64,000 nucleotides of DNA from Lysobacter sp. GTDB lineage: Bacteria; Pseudomonadota; Gammaproteobacteria; Xanthomonadales; Xanthomonadaceae. The notes beneath the pieces are model-generated. The model did no database searches and was not told the DNA's origin. It worked only from the letters and a program-made list of their open reading frames with translations. The stretch spans positions 3,182,001-3,246,000 of the forward strand of contig JABFRN010000001.1 of NCBI GenBank assembly GCA_013141175.1, read 5' to 3'. Position 1 is the first letter of the stretch, and each line of letters opens with the position of its first letter. Shown piece after piece: positions 35,381 to 45,910 of this stretch. A program made the translations under genes and the position numbers.

Positions 35381-37345
35381 ATGAAACGAACGGATGCTTC
35401 GCGTGGAAGAACGATACTGTCATGCACGCTTGCGGCCGTGGCACCAGCCCTCTGTACGCTCGGCATGTTGGCCGGCGATGTCTACGCGGCATTGCCGACA
35501 CTCGTGTCCAACCCGTTATCCATTGCCGTGCCGGATGGCGGTGCCATCGCCGATCCCGAGGTCATCAAGTTCCGGGGAACGTATTACCTTTACGGCACGA
35601 TGGGCCCTTCCGGTATCCGGGTCTGGTCGTCGCGGAATCTGGTGAACTGGCAGGATCGCGGCATCGCCGCGACCGCCGCGAATGCCTGGTACGGCTGGGC
35701 GCCGGATGTGCTGTATCACAACGGCCAGTTCTACATGGTGACCAGCGGCGATACCGGTTCGTACAGCGACCATGTCGTGATGCGCAGCGACAGTCCGCTC
35801 GGACCGTTCGTCCGCATCGCGGACACGTTGCCGAACAGTATCGACGGCAATATGTTCCAGGACGACGACGGCAAGCTGTATTTCTTCTGGGCCGCCGCCG
35901 GTGGTGTCCGCTATCGGCCGATGACGGCGCCGAACACGCTCGATACCGGACAGCCGGAGCGACAGCTCACCGCCTGCGTCGTCAACATCATCAACAACTG
36001 GACCGAAGCGCCGATGGTCTGGAAGCGCAACGGGACCTATTACCTGTCCTACACGGGCAATGACTGGACCCGCGACGACTATCAGGTGCATGTCTGCAAG
36101 GGTGCCACGCTTTCCGGAATGGTGCCGCAAGCCAACAAGGTGATCACCCTCGACACCGTCGGGACGTGGCGCGGGGCGGGGCACAGCACGATGGTTGTCG
36201 GGCCTGATCTGACGAACGTCTACAACGTCTATCACGAGCGCCAGTACGGCGGAACTCACCGGAATCTCGGGCTCAGTGAAGCGTGGATCGCTTCGGATGG
36301 GCAACTGCGCGCGGATTCGCCCGAGAATGGCGTCAACATTCCCGCACAGCCATTGTTCCGCGACGATTTCGAGCGCGACGCGATCGGCGCCGGGTGGCAG
36401 CAATTCGGCAACGCGCCGTGGGGCACCTGGAATCGCGAATTGCTGTGGCACGACAGTCGCGGCTACAGCGGATGGAATCTGCAGGTGACCAGCAGCCAGG
36501 TTTCGCCACCGGATTACGTTTACGAAGGCAGCGCCAAGCAATGGGAGTGGGGACCGCTCACCACTTCGCTGTATCCCAAGTACGGTCTTGTCTCCAGCGT
36601 TGCCAAGGATGCGGCCGGCAATGTGACCAGCGCGTTCTTCTACGGCGTCGATGCGCGCAACAACCTGCTGGTGTCCTGGGCGTTGGTCAATGGCGTCGAC
36701 CAGGGATGGCAGAACACCGCGATGCCCGCAGGCTGGAATCACAACGCCTGGCACGCGCTGCGGATCGAGAAGCGCGGCAACACATTCAAATTGTTTTACG
36801 ACGACATGCTCAAGCAGACCCGGAGCGTCGCGCTGGGCGGCGGCGGCTTCGGTGCCGGCGCGGACAACACCCACGTCGATTTTTCGTCGCTGGCGATGAA
36901 TCACAACGTCAACGGCTGGTATCGCATCACGCCGCGCAACGCGCCTGACAAGGCAGTGGAAGCCGGCGGCTGGAGCACCGTGGACGGTGGCAACGTCATC
37001 CAGTGGTCATTCGGCAGCAACCAGGCCAACCAGCTCTGGTGGGCGCAGCCGCGCGGTGGTACCGGCGGCGTGTCGTTCGCGAACAAGCACAGCGGCAAGA
37101 TGCTCGACGTCGCAGGTTATTCGCCTTACAGCGGCGCGAACGTGCACCAATGGAACGATGTGCGCGGCACCAACCAGACCTGGTTGCCCGGTGCAGCAGG
37201 CGGCGCGTGGTGGAATTTCCGCCCCAACCACGCGCAGGACCAGTGCCTGGATGTCAGCAGCGGCAGCCCCAACAACGGCGCGAATGTCCAGCAGTGGCAG
37301 TGCAACGGCGGTACGCCGCAGCATTTTTCGTTGGCGCCGTATTGA
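35381..37345 (+). CDS. Secreted GH43-family glycosidase with ricin-type carbohydrate-binding domain
   Basis: 654 residues. Signal peptide (MKRTDASRGRTILSCTLAAV, cleavage probably after VYA). Five-bladed propeller with the GH43 triad: Asp in IADPEVIKF, Asp in SIDGNMFQDDDG, Glu in WTEAPMVW. A beta-sandwich-like middle domain (about 330-500) is followed by a C-terminal ricin/CBM13 domain with three QW-type repeats (VIQWSFG, VHQWNDV, VQQWQCNG). GGAG 8 bases before the ATG supports the start. It should cleave arabinose- or xylose-containing plant or microbial polysaccharide outside the cell. The next gene encodes another secreted hydrolase-like protein. Confidence 0.88.
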   Translation: MKRTDASRGRTILSCTLAAVAPALCTLGMLAGDVYAALPTLVSNPLSIAVPDGGAIADPEVIKFRGTYYLYGTMGPSGIRVWSSRNLVNWQDRGIAATAANAWYGWAPDVLYHNGQFYMVTSGDTGSYSDHVVMRSDSPLGPFVRIADTLPNSIDGNMFQDDDGKLYFFWAAAGGVRYRPMTAPNTLDTGQPERQLTACVVNIINNWTEAPMVWKRNGTYYLSYTGNDWTRDDYQVHVCKGATLSGMVPQANKVITLDTVGTWRGAGHSTMVVGPDLTNVYNVYHERQYGGTHRNLGLSEAWIASDGQLRADSPENGVNIPAQPLFRDDFERDAIGAGWQQFGNAPWGTWNRELLWHDSRGYSGWNLQVTSSQVSPPDYVYEGSAKQWEWGPLTTSLYPKYGLVSSVAKDAAGNVTSAFFYGVDARNNLLVSWALVNGVDQGWQNTAMPAGWNHNAWHALRIEKRGNTFKLFYDDMLKQTRSVALGGGGFGAGADNTHVDFSSLAMNHNVNGWYRITPRNAPDKAVEAGGWSTVDGGNVIQWSFGSNQANQLWWAQPRGGTGGVSFANKHSGKMLDVAGYSPYSGANVHQWNDVRGTNQTWLPGAAGGAWWNFRPNHAQDQCLDVSSGSPNNGANVQQWQCNGGTPQHFSLAPY

Positions 37346-37580
37346 TCCTTGTCGTCGATCCCTCGTGGGTAGGCGCTGATTCAGCACGGCCATCGGATCG
37401 GATTTCGATTCCATGGGCCGCTGCTCGCTGCAAGAGGGCTGCCGAACGATCGCGCGGCAGTCCTGTGGTCGGTTTCCGTTTGCCTTGCGCGTGCCGGCGA
37501 TTGCAGAGGTGCAAGGTTCGATTTTCATATCGGTATGTGCGTTTTTTCATTCACATTTTTCTCATGTCAAAGGAATTTCC

Positions 37581-39032
37581 ATGAAACTGAAAAATAAAGC
37601 GTTGGTCACGCTGCTTGCTTTTGGCGCGTTGGGCGGAATCGCTGCGGATGCTTCAGCTGCAGAAGGTTTCGTATGGGTTGGATACAGCACGAACACTACG
37701 GGATACGCGTTCTCCGTCTACGAATATCGTTACGACACCGCGCAGCAGAAAAGTCTGAAGTGCGCCAGCACGCTGTGGAATTCGGCGCCGATCGTGGTGT
37801 CGTTCGGTGGTGCCAGCGGCACTTTTTCCGACATGCTGGACAGCACTCTTGGAAGAAAGCTGAGCAACGCCTGCGTGCGCCTGGTGGGAATCAAGGGCGC
37901 AAATGACTACATGACAGGTGCGCCTCCGGTGAATGTATCCAACCATAAAATGGCATGGGATCGCGTGAGCGTCGCCGGTCAGAACATGGGTTTCGCGGTC
38001 AATGCTGTCATCAGTTGGGCGTATTACAGCGGTGCTTCGCACGTCACTGTCAAAGGAGGCAGTGCGAGCGGAATTTTTGGCGCGAAAGTGCTCGATCAGC
38101 GCTTTGCGTCGTTCGGCGTGGCGCCGTGGAATAAAGTCCGCCGCTTCGTTTTCGGTGGGCCGCCGGCGGCGGATCTTGCCCAGGCCTGCAGATACACGGC
38201 TGACGGCACCAACATATTGCAAGGGGTGACGACCGGTTTCACGGGTTACGGGACCTGCAAGTTGTATCTGGCGAGTCGCAGCTATGCAGCGGACAAACTG
38301 GTTAACACCTTCACGCCAACGCAGCTCTCCCAACTGTATTCGATGGGAATGAAGGTCAATACCTTCGTCGGCGATAAGGACGAGATTTTCGGTTATGGGA
38401 TCCCAGGGGCGAATTGCGCCACCGCGACAAACGCTTCGTGCTGGAAGGGCCCGGAAGGTGTCGATGACTATCTGGCTGTCTCCGGTCTGCGCAACATCCC
38501 GGGCGGCGTGTGGAAGGCCTCTGTGTCCAATCCGTGGGCGGCTAAATTCGCGTCCGCGAGCGCCGCGACGACCTTCACCACCGTCCCGGGCGCGACGCAC
38601 AGTTCCGGGCCGGATATCACTTCCGGCATCTGCGACGTGATCGCCGAAGGCCGCGCAAACACCAACCCGGCCGCCTGTTACGACCCGGGTGCGGTTGTCG
38701 GCGTAATCGACTACGTACAGAGCAATACGGTCTACGGTTGGGCCTGCGCTAGCAGAAGTCCGTATCCGATCGTCGTGCATCTGTACGTAGGCGGGTCTGC
38801 GGGCGCGGGGACTGTGATTGGTGGCTATACGGCGAACGTGGCGAGCGAGCTGGCAGTGGCGAGCGTATGCGGATCGTTCGGCAGGGCTTACCGGTTCCAG
38901 ATTCCTCTGTCGCTGGCGACACGTCAGGCGCATGTGGGCAAGAAAATCTATATCCACGCGATTCAGCCGACGGGCACCTCGCCGAACAATCTGATCAACA
39001 ACTCTGGCGTCTTCTCGGTTCCCGCACCCTGA
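37581..39032 (+). CDS. Secreted esterase-like hydrolase (pectin-acetylesterase-like)
   Basis: 483 residues with a Sec signal peptide ending at ASA near residue 23. A possible nucleophile lies in VKGGSASGIFGAKVLDQRF, which recalls the GCSAGG elbow of pectin acetylesterases; a later Asp (TFVGDKDEIF) and His (VPGATHSSGPD) would complete a triad. The last 110 residues form a separate domain (VVGVIDYVQSNTVYGWACAS...) of a type seen at the C-termini of secreted proteins in this order. AAGGA 6 bases upstream supports the ATG. Neighbour of a GH43 enzyme, so de-esterification of the same polysaccharide is plausible. Family assignment is tentative. Confidence 0.6.
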   Translation: MKLKNKALVTLLAFGALGGIAADASAAEGFVWVGYSTNTTGYAFSVYEYRYDTAQQKSLKCASTLWNSAPIVVSFGGASGTFSDMLDSTLGRKLSNACVRLVGIKGANDYMTGAPPVNVSNHKMAWDRVSVAGQNMGFAVNAVISWAYYSGASHVTVKGGSASGIFGAKVLDQRFASFGVAPWNKVRRFVFGGPPAADLAQACRYTADGTNILQGVTTGFTGYGTCKLYLASRSYAADKLVNTFTPTQLSQLYSMGMKVNTFVGDKDEIFGYGIPGANCATATNASCWKGPEGVDDYLAVSGLRNIPGGVWKASVSNPWAAKFASASAATTFTTVPGATHSSGPDITSGICDVIAEGRANTNPAACYDPGAVVGVIDYVQSNTVYGWACASRSPYPIVVHLYVGGSAGAGTVIGGYTANVASELAVASVCGSFGRAYRFQIPLSLATRQAHVGKKIYIHAIQPTGTSPNNLINNSGVFSVPAP

Positions 39033-39245
39033 TCCACGAGGTTCCCGCGCCGCGCACATGAAACGCGGCGCGGGAACTCGCGTTTTGTTCCCGGACAAAC
39101 CGGAATGCGGTCATGTGTATCGTGATGCCGATGGCCGTGTCCGCCGGAACTCGCTTGTCTGTTCCGGACGCGGTACCAGCCGCGAACCGATCGGTACCCC
39201 CTGATGCTGCGCCGTACACCGGTACGCATCGAAATTCCGGACAAC

Positions 39246-39272
39246 AAAAAACCCGCATCGCTGCGGGTTTTT
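39246..39272 (-). terminator. Terminator after tRNA-Phe
   Basis: ACCCGCA/TGCGGGT stem with A-run on one side and T-run on the other, so it can work in both directions; it lies 23 bases beyond the tRNA-Phe 3' end. Confidence 0.8.
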
Positions 39273-39294
39273 CTTCGCTCGTTCGACGATGTCG

Positions 39295-39370
39295 TGGTGG
39301 CCGGGGAGGGAATCGAACCCCCGACACGGGGATTTTCAATCCCCTGCTCTACCAACTGAGCTACCCGGCC
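39295..39370 (-). tRNA. tRNA-Phe (anticodon GAA)
   Basis: On the minus strand the 76 bases read GGCCGGGTAGCTCAGTTGG..., anticodon loop TTGAAAA with GAA, T-loop GGTTCGATTC, and encoded CCA. All four stems pair. Confidence 0.97.
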
Positions 39371-39518
39371 ACGGGCGAGCGCGGAATGATACGGGGACGG
39401 CGGGCGAAGGGCAAGCCGGCCGTGCGCTGAATGCCGGGGTGGCGGGGCTTGCGCCTGCCGGCCGTAGGCGGATCATCCTGATCATCCGTTCTTCATGACC
39501 ATCGACCCCGAGGCTCCC

Positions 39519-40001
39519 ATGAAACGCTCGACTCTGTCCCTTTCGGCCCTGCTGGTGGCGTCCGCAGCGAGCGGCTGCGCGAGCGGTGGCGGTTTGCGCG
39601 ACGCCGAACGGCTCACGCTGTATCGCACGCATGCCGGTGAGCCCGTCGACAGCATCCAGTACACCGGCCACTACAACGGCTGGACGCCGCTCAGCGATGG
39701 CGTCTTCGCGCTGTGGACGCGGCCGAGCCAGGCCTGGTTGGTGGAGTTGTACTCCCCCTGCAGCGAGATCGACTACGCCGACACCATCGGTTTCCGCGAC
39801 ACCAACGGCCGGTTGAGCGCACGTTTCGATCAGGTCTACGTGGGCAGCCACAGCCTCATTCCGATCTCGTGCACGATCAAGGAAATCCGTCCGCTGGACG
39901 TGAAAGCGATCCGCATCGCCGAAAAAGACGCGCGCGGCAGGCGTCAGGTCGAAGAGTCCCCCGTCGAGCCGGCTCCGGAAGCGCCTGCTTCGGGCACGTA
40001 A
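39519..40001 (+). CDS. DUF6491-like lipoprotein
   Basis: 160 residues with lipobox ASGC (Cys near residue 20: [20 protein letters not shown]). The mature domain ([23 protein letters not shown]) fits small periplasmic lipoproteins of the DUF6491 type common in Xanthomonadaceae. GAGG before the ATG supports the start. Its last 58 bases overlap the convergent yggX gene. Function unknown. Confidence 0.7.
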   Translation: MKRSTLSLSALLVASAASGCASGGGLRDAERLTLYRTHAGEPVDSIQYTGHYNGWTPLSDGVFALWTRPSQAWLVELYSPCSEIDYADTIGFRDTNGRLSARFDQVYVGSHSLIPISCTIKEIRPLDVKAIRIAEKDARGRRQVEESPVEPAPEAPASGT

Positions 40002-40252
40002 CCGGCCGGTTTCTCCGCGCCGCCCGAGAAGAGGAATTTCTCCATTTCGCCCTGCAGCATCTTCCGGTGATCGGGATTCATCGGCGACAACCGGTTTTCG
40101 TTGATCAGCATGGTCTGGTGCGCCAGCCACTTGGCCCAGGCGCCCTTGCCGATGCGCGCGAGGACGCGCTGGCCGAGTTCGCCCGGCCATGGTGCGAAGT
40201 CCAGGCCTTCGGTCTCGCGTTGTTCGTATTCGCAGAACACGGTGCGGGGCAT
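39944..40252 (-). CDS. yggX: Fe(2+)-trafficking/oxidative damage protection protein YggX
   Basis: 102 residues beginning [20 protein letters not shown], the YggX signature, with [20 protein letters not shown]. YggX helps protect iron-sulfur clusters against oxidation. It is about 10 residues longer than usual because of a Gly/Ser-rich tail, which is the part overlapping the convergent lipoprotein gene. It lies 30 bases from mutY, itself an iron-sulfur enzyme, as in many gammaproteobacteria. Confidence 0.93.
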   Translation of the reverse strand: MPRTVFCEYEQRETEGLDFAPWPGELGQRVLARIGKGAWAKWLAHQTMLINENRLSPMNPDHRKMLQGEMEKFLFSGGAEKPAGYVPEAGASGAGSTGDSST

Positions 40253-40281
40253 GGTCGGGATCCGGGTATGAGTGAAGGGGG

Positions 40282-41334
40282 TCAGGCGGATGCGGCGTGC
40301 AGCAGGCTGCGGATCGGAGCGGGGATGCCGAGCGTCGCGAGCGCGTCGCGCGCGACCCAGCGCAGCGCCTCATTGTCGTGGATCCGGGCGTGCAGCGCGA
40401 GGTCGCGCCACGCCAGTGGGTGCATCAACAAGCGATAGTGGGTGAAACCGTGGTGGATCTCGTCGAGCGCCGATCCATTGTCGTAATCGCCATCGATGTG
40501 ATGCTCGAACCAGGCGCGCGCGCTGTCGTGGTCGGCAGCCTCGGGCAACGACCACAGCGACGCCCATATTCCGGCAGGTGGCCGCCGCTGCAGCAGCACG
40601 CGGCCTGCATCGTCCCGGATCAGCAACACGACCGCCTTGCGCTCCGGCAGCGGTTTTCCGGGCTTCGGCGTGGGCAGTTCGGCGACGCGACCGTCGCGCA
40701 GCGCGATGCAATCGTTCTGCAGCGGGCAGAGGATGCAGGCGGGGTCGTGACGGGTGCACAGGGTCGCGCCGAAATCCATCTGCGCCTGGGTGTAATCGGC
40801 GAGGCGTTCGGCTGGCAACAGCGATTCTGCGATCGCCCACAGCGTTTTTTCGTTCGCGGGCGTGCCCGGCCAGCCTTCGATACCGAACATCCGCGCGAGC
40901 ACGCGTTTGACGTTGCCATCGAGGATCGCGTGCGGATCGCCACAGGCCTGCGACAGGATCGCGCCGGCCGTGCTGCGGCCGATCCCGGGGAGTGCGATCA
41001 ACGCATCGATATCGCGCGGCAGCTCGCCGTGATGCCGTTCGACACAGCGCTTCGCCGCGGCGTGCAGGTTGCGGGCCCGGGCGTAGTAACCGAGGCCCGA
41101 CCATAGCGCCATCACATCGTCCTGCGGCGCTGCGGCCAGCGCGCGCAGATCGGGCAGGGCGGCGACGAAACGTTCGAAGTACGGAATCACCACCCGTACC
41201 TGGGTCTGCTGCAGCATGATTTCCGACAGCCAGACCCGGTAGGGCGTGCGCGGATGCTGCCACGGCAGATCGTGACGCCCGGAAACATCGAACCATGCGA
41301 GCAGCGCGGGTGCGTAGCGGGCGGTATCGATCAC
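40282..41334 (-). CDS. mutY: A/G-specific adenine DNA glycosylase
   Basis: 350 residues. Removes A mispaired with 8-oxoG. Catalytic Glu in [11 protein letters not shown], helix-hairpin-helix with [12 protein letters not shown] and the Asp in [11 protein letters not shown], four-Cys cluster loop [17 protein letters not shown], and a C-terminal NUDIX-like 8-oxoG recognition domain. Starts at GTG 41334, overlapping the upstream AsmA-like stop by 4 bases (GTGA). Confidence 0.96.
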   Translation of the reverse strand: MIDTARYAPALLAWFDVSGRHDLPWQHPRTPYRVWLSEIMLQQTQVRVVIPYFERFVAALPDLRALAAAPQDDVMALWSGLGYYARARNLHAAAKRCVERHHGELPRDIDALIALPGIGRSTAGAILSQACGDPHAILDGNVKRVLARMFGIEGWPGTPANEKTLWAIAESLLPAERLADYTQAQMDFGATLCTRHDPACILCPLQNDCIALRDGRVAELPTPKPGKPLPERKAVVLLIRDDAGRVLLQRRPPAGIWASLWSLPEAADHDSARAWFEHHIDGDYDNGSALDEIHHGFTHYRLLMHPLAWRDLALHARIHDNEALRWVARDALATLGIPAPIRSLLHAASA

Positions 41335-42635
41335 GGTGCCGGCACGTCCTCGTCGTCGAGAACGACATCCACGCCTTCCAGCGTTGCGCCCGAGATTTCC
41401 AGCTGCGGCGAGCGCAGGTGGCCATCGAGCGGCGGCAGCGGCGAGCCGCCTGATTGATCGATCCAGCCGAGCACCTCGTAAAGGCGGAAACGACCGTCGA
41501 ACGCGGTGGCGTCGCGTTTCACCTGCAAACCGGCGACGCCCGAGAGATCCGGCTGTCCGGTATAGCGCAGCGCGAACGGCAGCGGAGACGTGGAATCCGA
41601 CACGGGTGCGGGCAATGATGGCCAGGCATCCGGCCACTGCGGCAACGCGCCATCGAGTTCGACCACCAGGCGCCGGCCCAGCGCGAGCGCGCCGTGGGCG
41701 TCGAAGTCCGGCATCGGCGATTCGCCTCGCAGCGCCACGCCGACCGGCGCCAGTACCCATGTGGCTTCGTCGAAACGCAGTGGGCCGTGCAGCCCGAGCG
41801 AGAACGGCAATCGCGTATCGCCGGATTCGTAACGCGCGAAGACGCCGAGTTTCGCAGGTACCACCGTCAATTCGTCTTCGCCCAGATGCAGCGGGCCGGA
41901 GAGCTGGATCGTCGCCGGCAGTCGCCAGTCGCCGCGTTCGATGGTCAGCGGACCGAACACGGCGATGCCGGCGTCGTTCGCGGGTCTGCTCAGTGCGACC
42001 GCGAGATCGAAAGGAATCGCGGTCGGCGAATCGATATAACGTCCCTGGATGCGCGCTTCGACCGGTTTCCGCGGATGCAGCGATGGCAGCGTCACTGCGA
42101 CGCCTTCGATCCGCCAGTCGTCGTTGTCGATGCGGCCATCGACGACGCGCAGACCGTCGGTCAGCGTCGGGATCTTCGTTTCCTCGCCGGATGGACGTTT
42201 CGCCAGCCAGGCCTGCAGCGCGGGCACGTCCAGCACCGGCGCATCCAGTTCGATCCGCTTGATCACCGCGTCCTTGCCGCCGTTGCGCAGCGTCGACCAC
42301 GGCAATGCCAGCAGCACGCGTTCGGCGCGCAGGATCGCGGTTTTCGCGCCGGGTTCGCGCGCAACGAGCCTGCGCACGATCAGCTGCGGTTCGCCGCGCA
42401 GTCGTGCCTCGGCGTTGCCATCGGCGGTGATCTCCAGCCCCAGACTCTTGCCGGCGCGATCGAGGATCAGCGGCACCAGCTGCTTCGGCTGCAGCAGCCA
42501 GGTCGCCAGCAGCGACAAGAGCAACAGGACGATGCCGAGCGCGATCAGTCTCCGCAGCCAACGGCGCCTGCGCCGCGTCGGCTTGGCGTCGTTGTCGGTG
42601 GTCGCCCGGGACATGTCTCGCGTGTCGACGCTCAA
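41331..42635 (-). CDS. AsmA-family-like inner-membrane protein
   Basis: 434 residues with one N-terminal transmembrane segment (WLRRLIALGIVLLLLSLLAT) after a very basic stretch, then a large periplasmic part with AsmA-like features (ILDRAGKSLGLEITADGNAE, repeated beta strands). AsmA-like proteins act in outer-membrane lipid transport or assembly. ATG overlaps the ftsY stop by 4 bases, and its stop overlaps mutY, so the three genes form one unit. Met8 (42614) is an alternative start. Confidence 0.75.
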   Translation of the reverse strand: MSVDTRDMSRATTDNDAKPTRRRRRWLRRLIALGIVLLLLSLLATWLLQPKQLVPLILDRAGKSLGLEITADGNAEARLRGEPQLIVRRLVAREPGAKTAILRAERVLLALPWSTLRNGGKDAVIKRIELDAPVLDVPALQAWLAKRPSGEETKIPTLTDGLRVVDGRIDNDDWRIEGVAVTLPSLHPRKPVEARIQGRYIDSPTAIPFDLAVALSRPANDAGIAVFGPLTIERGDWRLPATIQLSGPLHLGEDELTVVPAKLGVFARYESGDTRLPFSLGLHGPLRFDEATWVLAPVGVALRGESPMPDFDAHGALALGRRLVVELDGALPQWPDAWPSLPAPVSDSTSPLPFALRYTGQPDLSGVAGLQVKRDATAFDGRFRLYEVLGWIDQSGGSPLPPLDGHLRSPQLEISGATLEGVDVVLDDEDVPAP

Positions 42636-43774
42636 GCGCCGAGGGCTTCGGGCAGCAGCGCGTCGACGAAGGCTTCGGCGTCGAATACGCGCAGATCCTC
42701 GGAGCGTTCGCCGATGCCGGCGAAGCGGATCGGAATGCCGAACTCGCGCGCCAATGCGAACACCACGCCGCCCTTGGCGGTGCCGTCGAGCTTGGTCACG
42801 ACCAGGCCGGTGACGCCCGCCGATGCATGGAACTGGCGCAGTTGCGACAGCGCGTTCTGGCCGGTGGTGCCGTCGATCACCATCAACACTTCGTGCGGCG
42901 CGGTCTCATCGATCTTGCCGAGCACGCGTTTGATCTTGCCCAGTTCGGCCATCAATCCCTGCTGCGTGTGCAGGCGGCCGGCGGTATCGGCGATCAGTAC
43001 CTCGGTGCCGCGCGCCTTGGCGGCCTGCAGCGCGTCGAACGCGACCGATGCGGCATCGGCGTTCTGGCCCTGCGCGATCACGGTGACGCCATTGCGTTCG
43101 CCCCAGGACTGCAATTGCGCGACCGCGGCGGCGCGGAAGGTATCGCCGGCGGCCAGCATCAGCGTGCGGCCTTCGGCCTTGAAGCGGTGCGCGAGCTTGC
43201 CGATGGTGGTGGTCTTGCCGACGCCGTTGACGCCGACGGTGAGGATCACGAAGGGTTTGGCGTTGCGATCGATCGCCAGCGGCTTCGCCACCGGCATGAG
43301 CATCGCGATCAGGTCCGCCCTCAGCGCGGCCAGCAGCGCCTGCGCGTCGGCGAACTCGCGCGACTTCATCCGCTTGCGCAGCGATTCGATCAGCTGCGTG
43401 GTCGCGGTGACACCGACATCGGCGGTGAGCAGGGCGGTTTCGATCTCGTCGAGCAGATCGTCATCGAGCTTCGGATTGCGCGAGAACAGACCACCGAAGC
43501 TGCGCGCGAAGGCACTGTTGCGCAGACGATCGCGCCAACCGGGTTTGCCGGGCGCGGCGGCGCCGGTTTCCGCCGATGCCGAGGCCGGCGCGTACATCGC
43601 CGTTTCGATGGCCGTGGCTTCGACAACGGTATCCGCTTGCGCTTCGACGAGCGGGTCTGCGGATTGGTCTGCGGACGGCGCATCGTCGATGGCGGTGTCG
43701 GCCTGCGATGCTTCGGCCGTGGGCGTCGTATCGGGGGCGGCAGGCGGTTTCTTTCGGCGGAAGAAAGGAATCAT
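42632..43774 (-). CDS. ftsY: Signal recognition particle receptor FtsY
   Basis: 380 residues. Acidic, Ala-rich N-terminal A domain (about 1-80) followed by the NG GTPase: GVNGVGKTTTIGKLAHRF (G1), DTFRAAAVAQL, LIADTAGRLH (G3), VVTKLDGTAKGG (G4). It docks ribosome-SRP complexes at the inner membrane. First gene of the ftsY-asmA-like-mutY unit and divergent from rsmD. Confidence 0.97.
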   Translation of the reverse strand: MIPFFRRKKPPAAPDTTPTAEASQADTAIDDAPSADQSADPLVEAQADTVVEATAIETAMYAPASASAETGAAAPGKPGWRDRLRNSAFARSFGGLFSRNPKLDDDLLDEIETALLTADVGVTATTQLIESLRKRMKSREFADAQALLAALRADLIAMLMPVAKPLAIDRNAKPFVILTVGVNGVGKTTTIGKLAHRFKAEGRTLMLAAGDTFRAAAVAQLQSWGERNGVTVIAQGQNADAASVAFDALQAAKARGTEVLIADTAGRLHTQQGLMAELGKIKRVLGKIDETAPHEVLMVIDGTTGQNALSQLRQFHASAGVTGLVVTKLDGTAKGGVVFALAREFGIPIRFAGIGERSEDLRVFDAEAFVDALLPEALGA

Positions 43775-43874
43775 CGAGAGTCGGGGAGTAGGCGATGCGA
43801 ATCGCGGAGATGGGCGGCACAATGCGTGGCATGTTATCACTCATGCTTTTATCGCCTCGGCGCCGGCACTCCCG

Positions 43875-44462
43875 ATGAACCGCCGCATTAAGAAACCGGC
43901 ATTGACCGGTGCGCCGGGTGTCGTCCGCATCATCGGCGGCGATTGGCGCGGTACCCGGCTGCCGGTGGCCGACCGCGAGGGACTGCGCCCCACCGCCGAT
44001 CGTGTCCGTGAAACCCTGTTCAATTGGCTGCAGCCGGTGCTGCCCGGTGCCCGCGTGCTCGACCTCTTCGCGGGGACCGGCGCGCTTGGACTGGAGGCGG
44101 TCTCGCGCGGCGCCCGCGAAGCGGTCCTGGTCGAGCGCGACCCGCTGCTTGCCGATGGTCTGCGCCAGCTCGCGGCGAAGCTGCCGGGCGGCGAGCGGGT
44201 GCAGGTGGTCTGCGCCGATGCCCTGGCCTGGCTGCGGACCGCACCGGGCGGATTCGATCTGGCTTTCGTCGATCCACCGTTCGCTGGCGACCTCTGGGGT
44301 CCTGCGCTGGCGGCGTTGGACAGCCGGATGCCTGAAGAAGCCTGGCTGTATGTCGAATCGCCGGTGGGAGTCTCCCCTTTGCCGGCACCCGACTGGCGTC
44401 CGCACCGCGAGGGCCAGACGCGCGAAGTCCGTTATGCCCTGTACCGGCGCGGCAAGGGTTGA
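43875..44462 (+). CDS. rsmD: 16S rRNA (guanine(966)-N2)-methyltransferase
   Basis: 195 residues with the N-terminal VRIIGGDWRGTRLPV typical of RsmD, SAM motif DLFAGTGALGLEAVSRGA and catalytic FVDPPF. The ftsY-rsmD divergent pair with coaD next is conserved in gammaproteobacteria. Start at 43875 (MNRRIKKPAL) is chosen because upstream codons continue into shadow sequence. Confidence 0.95.
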   Translation: MNRRIKKPALTGAPGVVRIIGGDWRGTRLPVADREGLRPTADRVRETLFNWLQPVLPGARVLDLFAGTGALGLEAVSRGAREAVLVERDPLLADGLRQLAAKLPGGERVQVVCADALAWLRTAPGGFDLAFVDPPFAGDLWGPALAALDSRMPEEAWLYVESPVGVSPLPAPDWRPHREGQTREVRYALYRRGKG

Positions 44463-45032
<570 letters not shown>

Positions 45033-45079
45033 CCGTACCGTCCTTCCGTTTCGTGCTCACACTTTGGGGTTATCGACTT

Positions 45080-45577
45080 ATGAACATCATCGTCCGCCTG
45101 CTGTTGATCGCCGCTCTCACCGTGCCGTTCGCGGCCTGCAAGAAAGAAGACGATGCGCCAAAGGCTGCCGCAAAGGCACCGTTGGCCGCGCCCACCAACG
45201 AAGATTCCGCCGCATGGAAGGCGTATGTGATCGATGTCGTCGGCCGCAACATGGAAGGCGTCACCAACCAGCCTTTCCTCTATCTGTTGCCCGCCGAAAG
45301 CTCCGCGGATTTCCAGGGCAGCTACGACCGTCTGCTCGACAAGGCCAAGTCCGACATCTCGCGCGGCATTCTCGCCGGCAACCTGTTGGCGTATTCCTCG
45401 GCCTCGCTGTCCTCGGCCAAGGCCGCGGACATGGTGGTGGCGGCGTTCGATGGCATCAAGCCGGGCAAGCTGAAAGGCGTGAAACTGCTGTTCATCGGCA
45501 AGCCCGAAGACAGCGATCGGGTGGAGGCTGCGGTCGCGCCGTCCGGCGTGAACTACGTCTTCGTCGAGACGAAGTGA
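45080..45577 (+). CDS. Small lipoprotein of unknown function
   Basis: 165 residues. Lipobox FAAC (Cys near residue 20) in MNIIVRLLLIAALTVPFAAC. The rest is a single soluble domain with SSADFQGSYDRLLDKAKSD and VKLLFIGKPEDSDRVEAAV; I do not recognise it. It lies between coaD and the ferredoxin gene on the same strand. Confidence 0.7.
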   Translation: MNIIVRLLLIAALTVPFAACKKEDDAPKAAAKAPLAAPTNEDSAAWKAYVIDVVGRNMEGVTNQPFLYLLPAESSADFQGSYDRLLDKAKSDISRGILAGNLLAYSSASLSSAKAADMVVAAFDGIKPGKLKGVKLLFIGKPEDSDRVEAAVAPSGVNYVFVETK

Positions 45578-45655
45578 TCCGCAACAGTCCGCTTCTTCAG
45601 TCGTACGCCATTCGTCTTCGCAGCGCCCGCGTTGCGAAGACGGCTTGAGCCGCGC

Positions 45656-45910
45656 ATGTCGCTCAGGATCAACGCGCTGTGCGTCAACTGCGATGTCTGC
45701 GAACCCGCGTGCCCGAATCAGGCGATTTCGCAGGGCGAAACGATTTATGTGATCGATCCGGCGCGCTGCACCGAGTGCGTCGGCCATTTCGACGAGCCGC
45801 AGTGCGTGGTGGTCTGTCCGGTCGAATGCATCGACCCGGATCCCGCGCACCCGGAGTCGCACGACGCGCTGCTGGCGAAACTCGCACGGCTGCAGGAGCA
45901 AGACGCATGA
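45656..45910 (+). CDS. YfhL-type 4Fe-4S ferredoxin
   Basis: 84 residues with two cluster-binding sites: CVNCDVCEPACPN and CTECVGHFDEPQCVVVCPVECI. The spacing in the second motif (a 7-8 residue insert) is typical of the YfhL group, small ferredoxins in the cytoplasm. Its stop overlaps the start of the GGT gene by 3-4 bases (ATGA). Confidence 0.92.
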   Translation: MSLRINALCVNCDVCEPACPNQAISQGETIYVIDPARCTECVGHFDEPQCVVVCPVECIDPDPAHPESHDALLAKLARLQEQDA

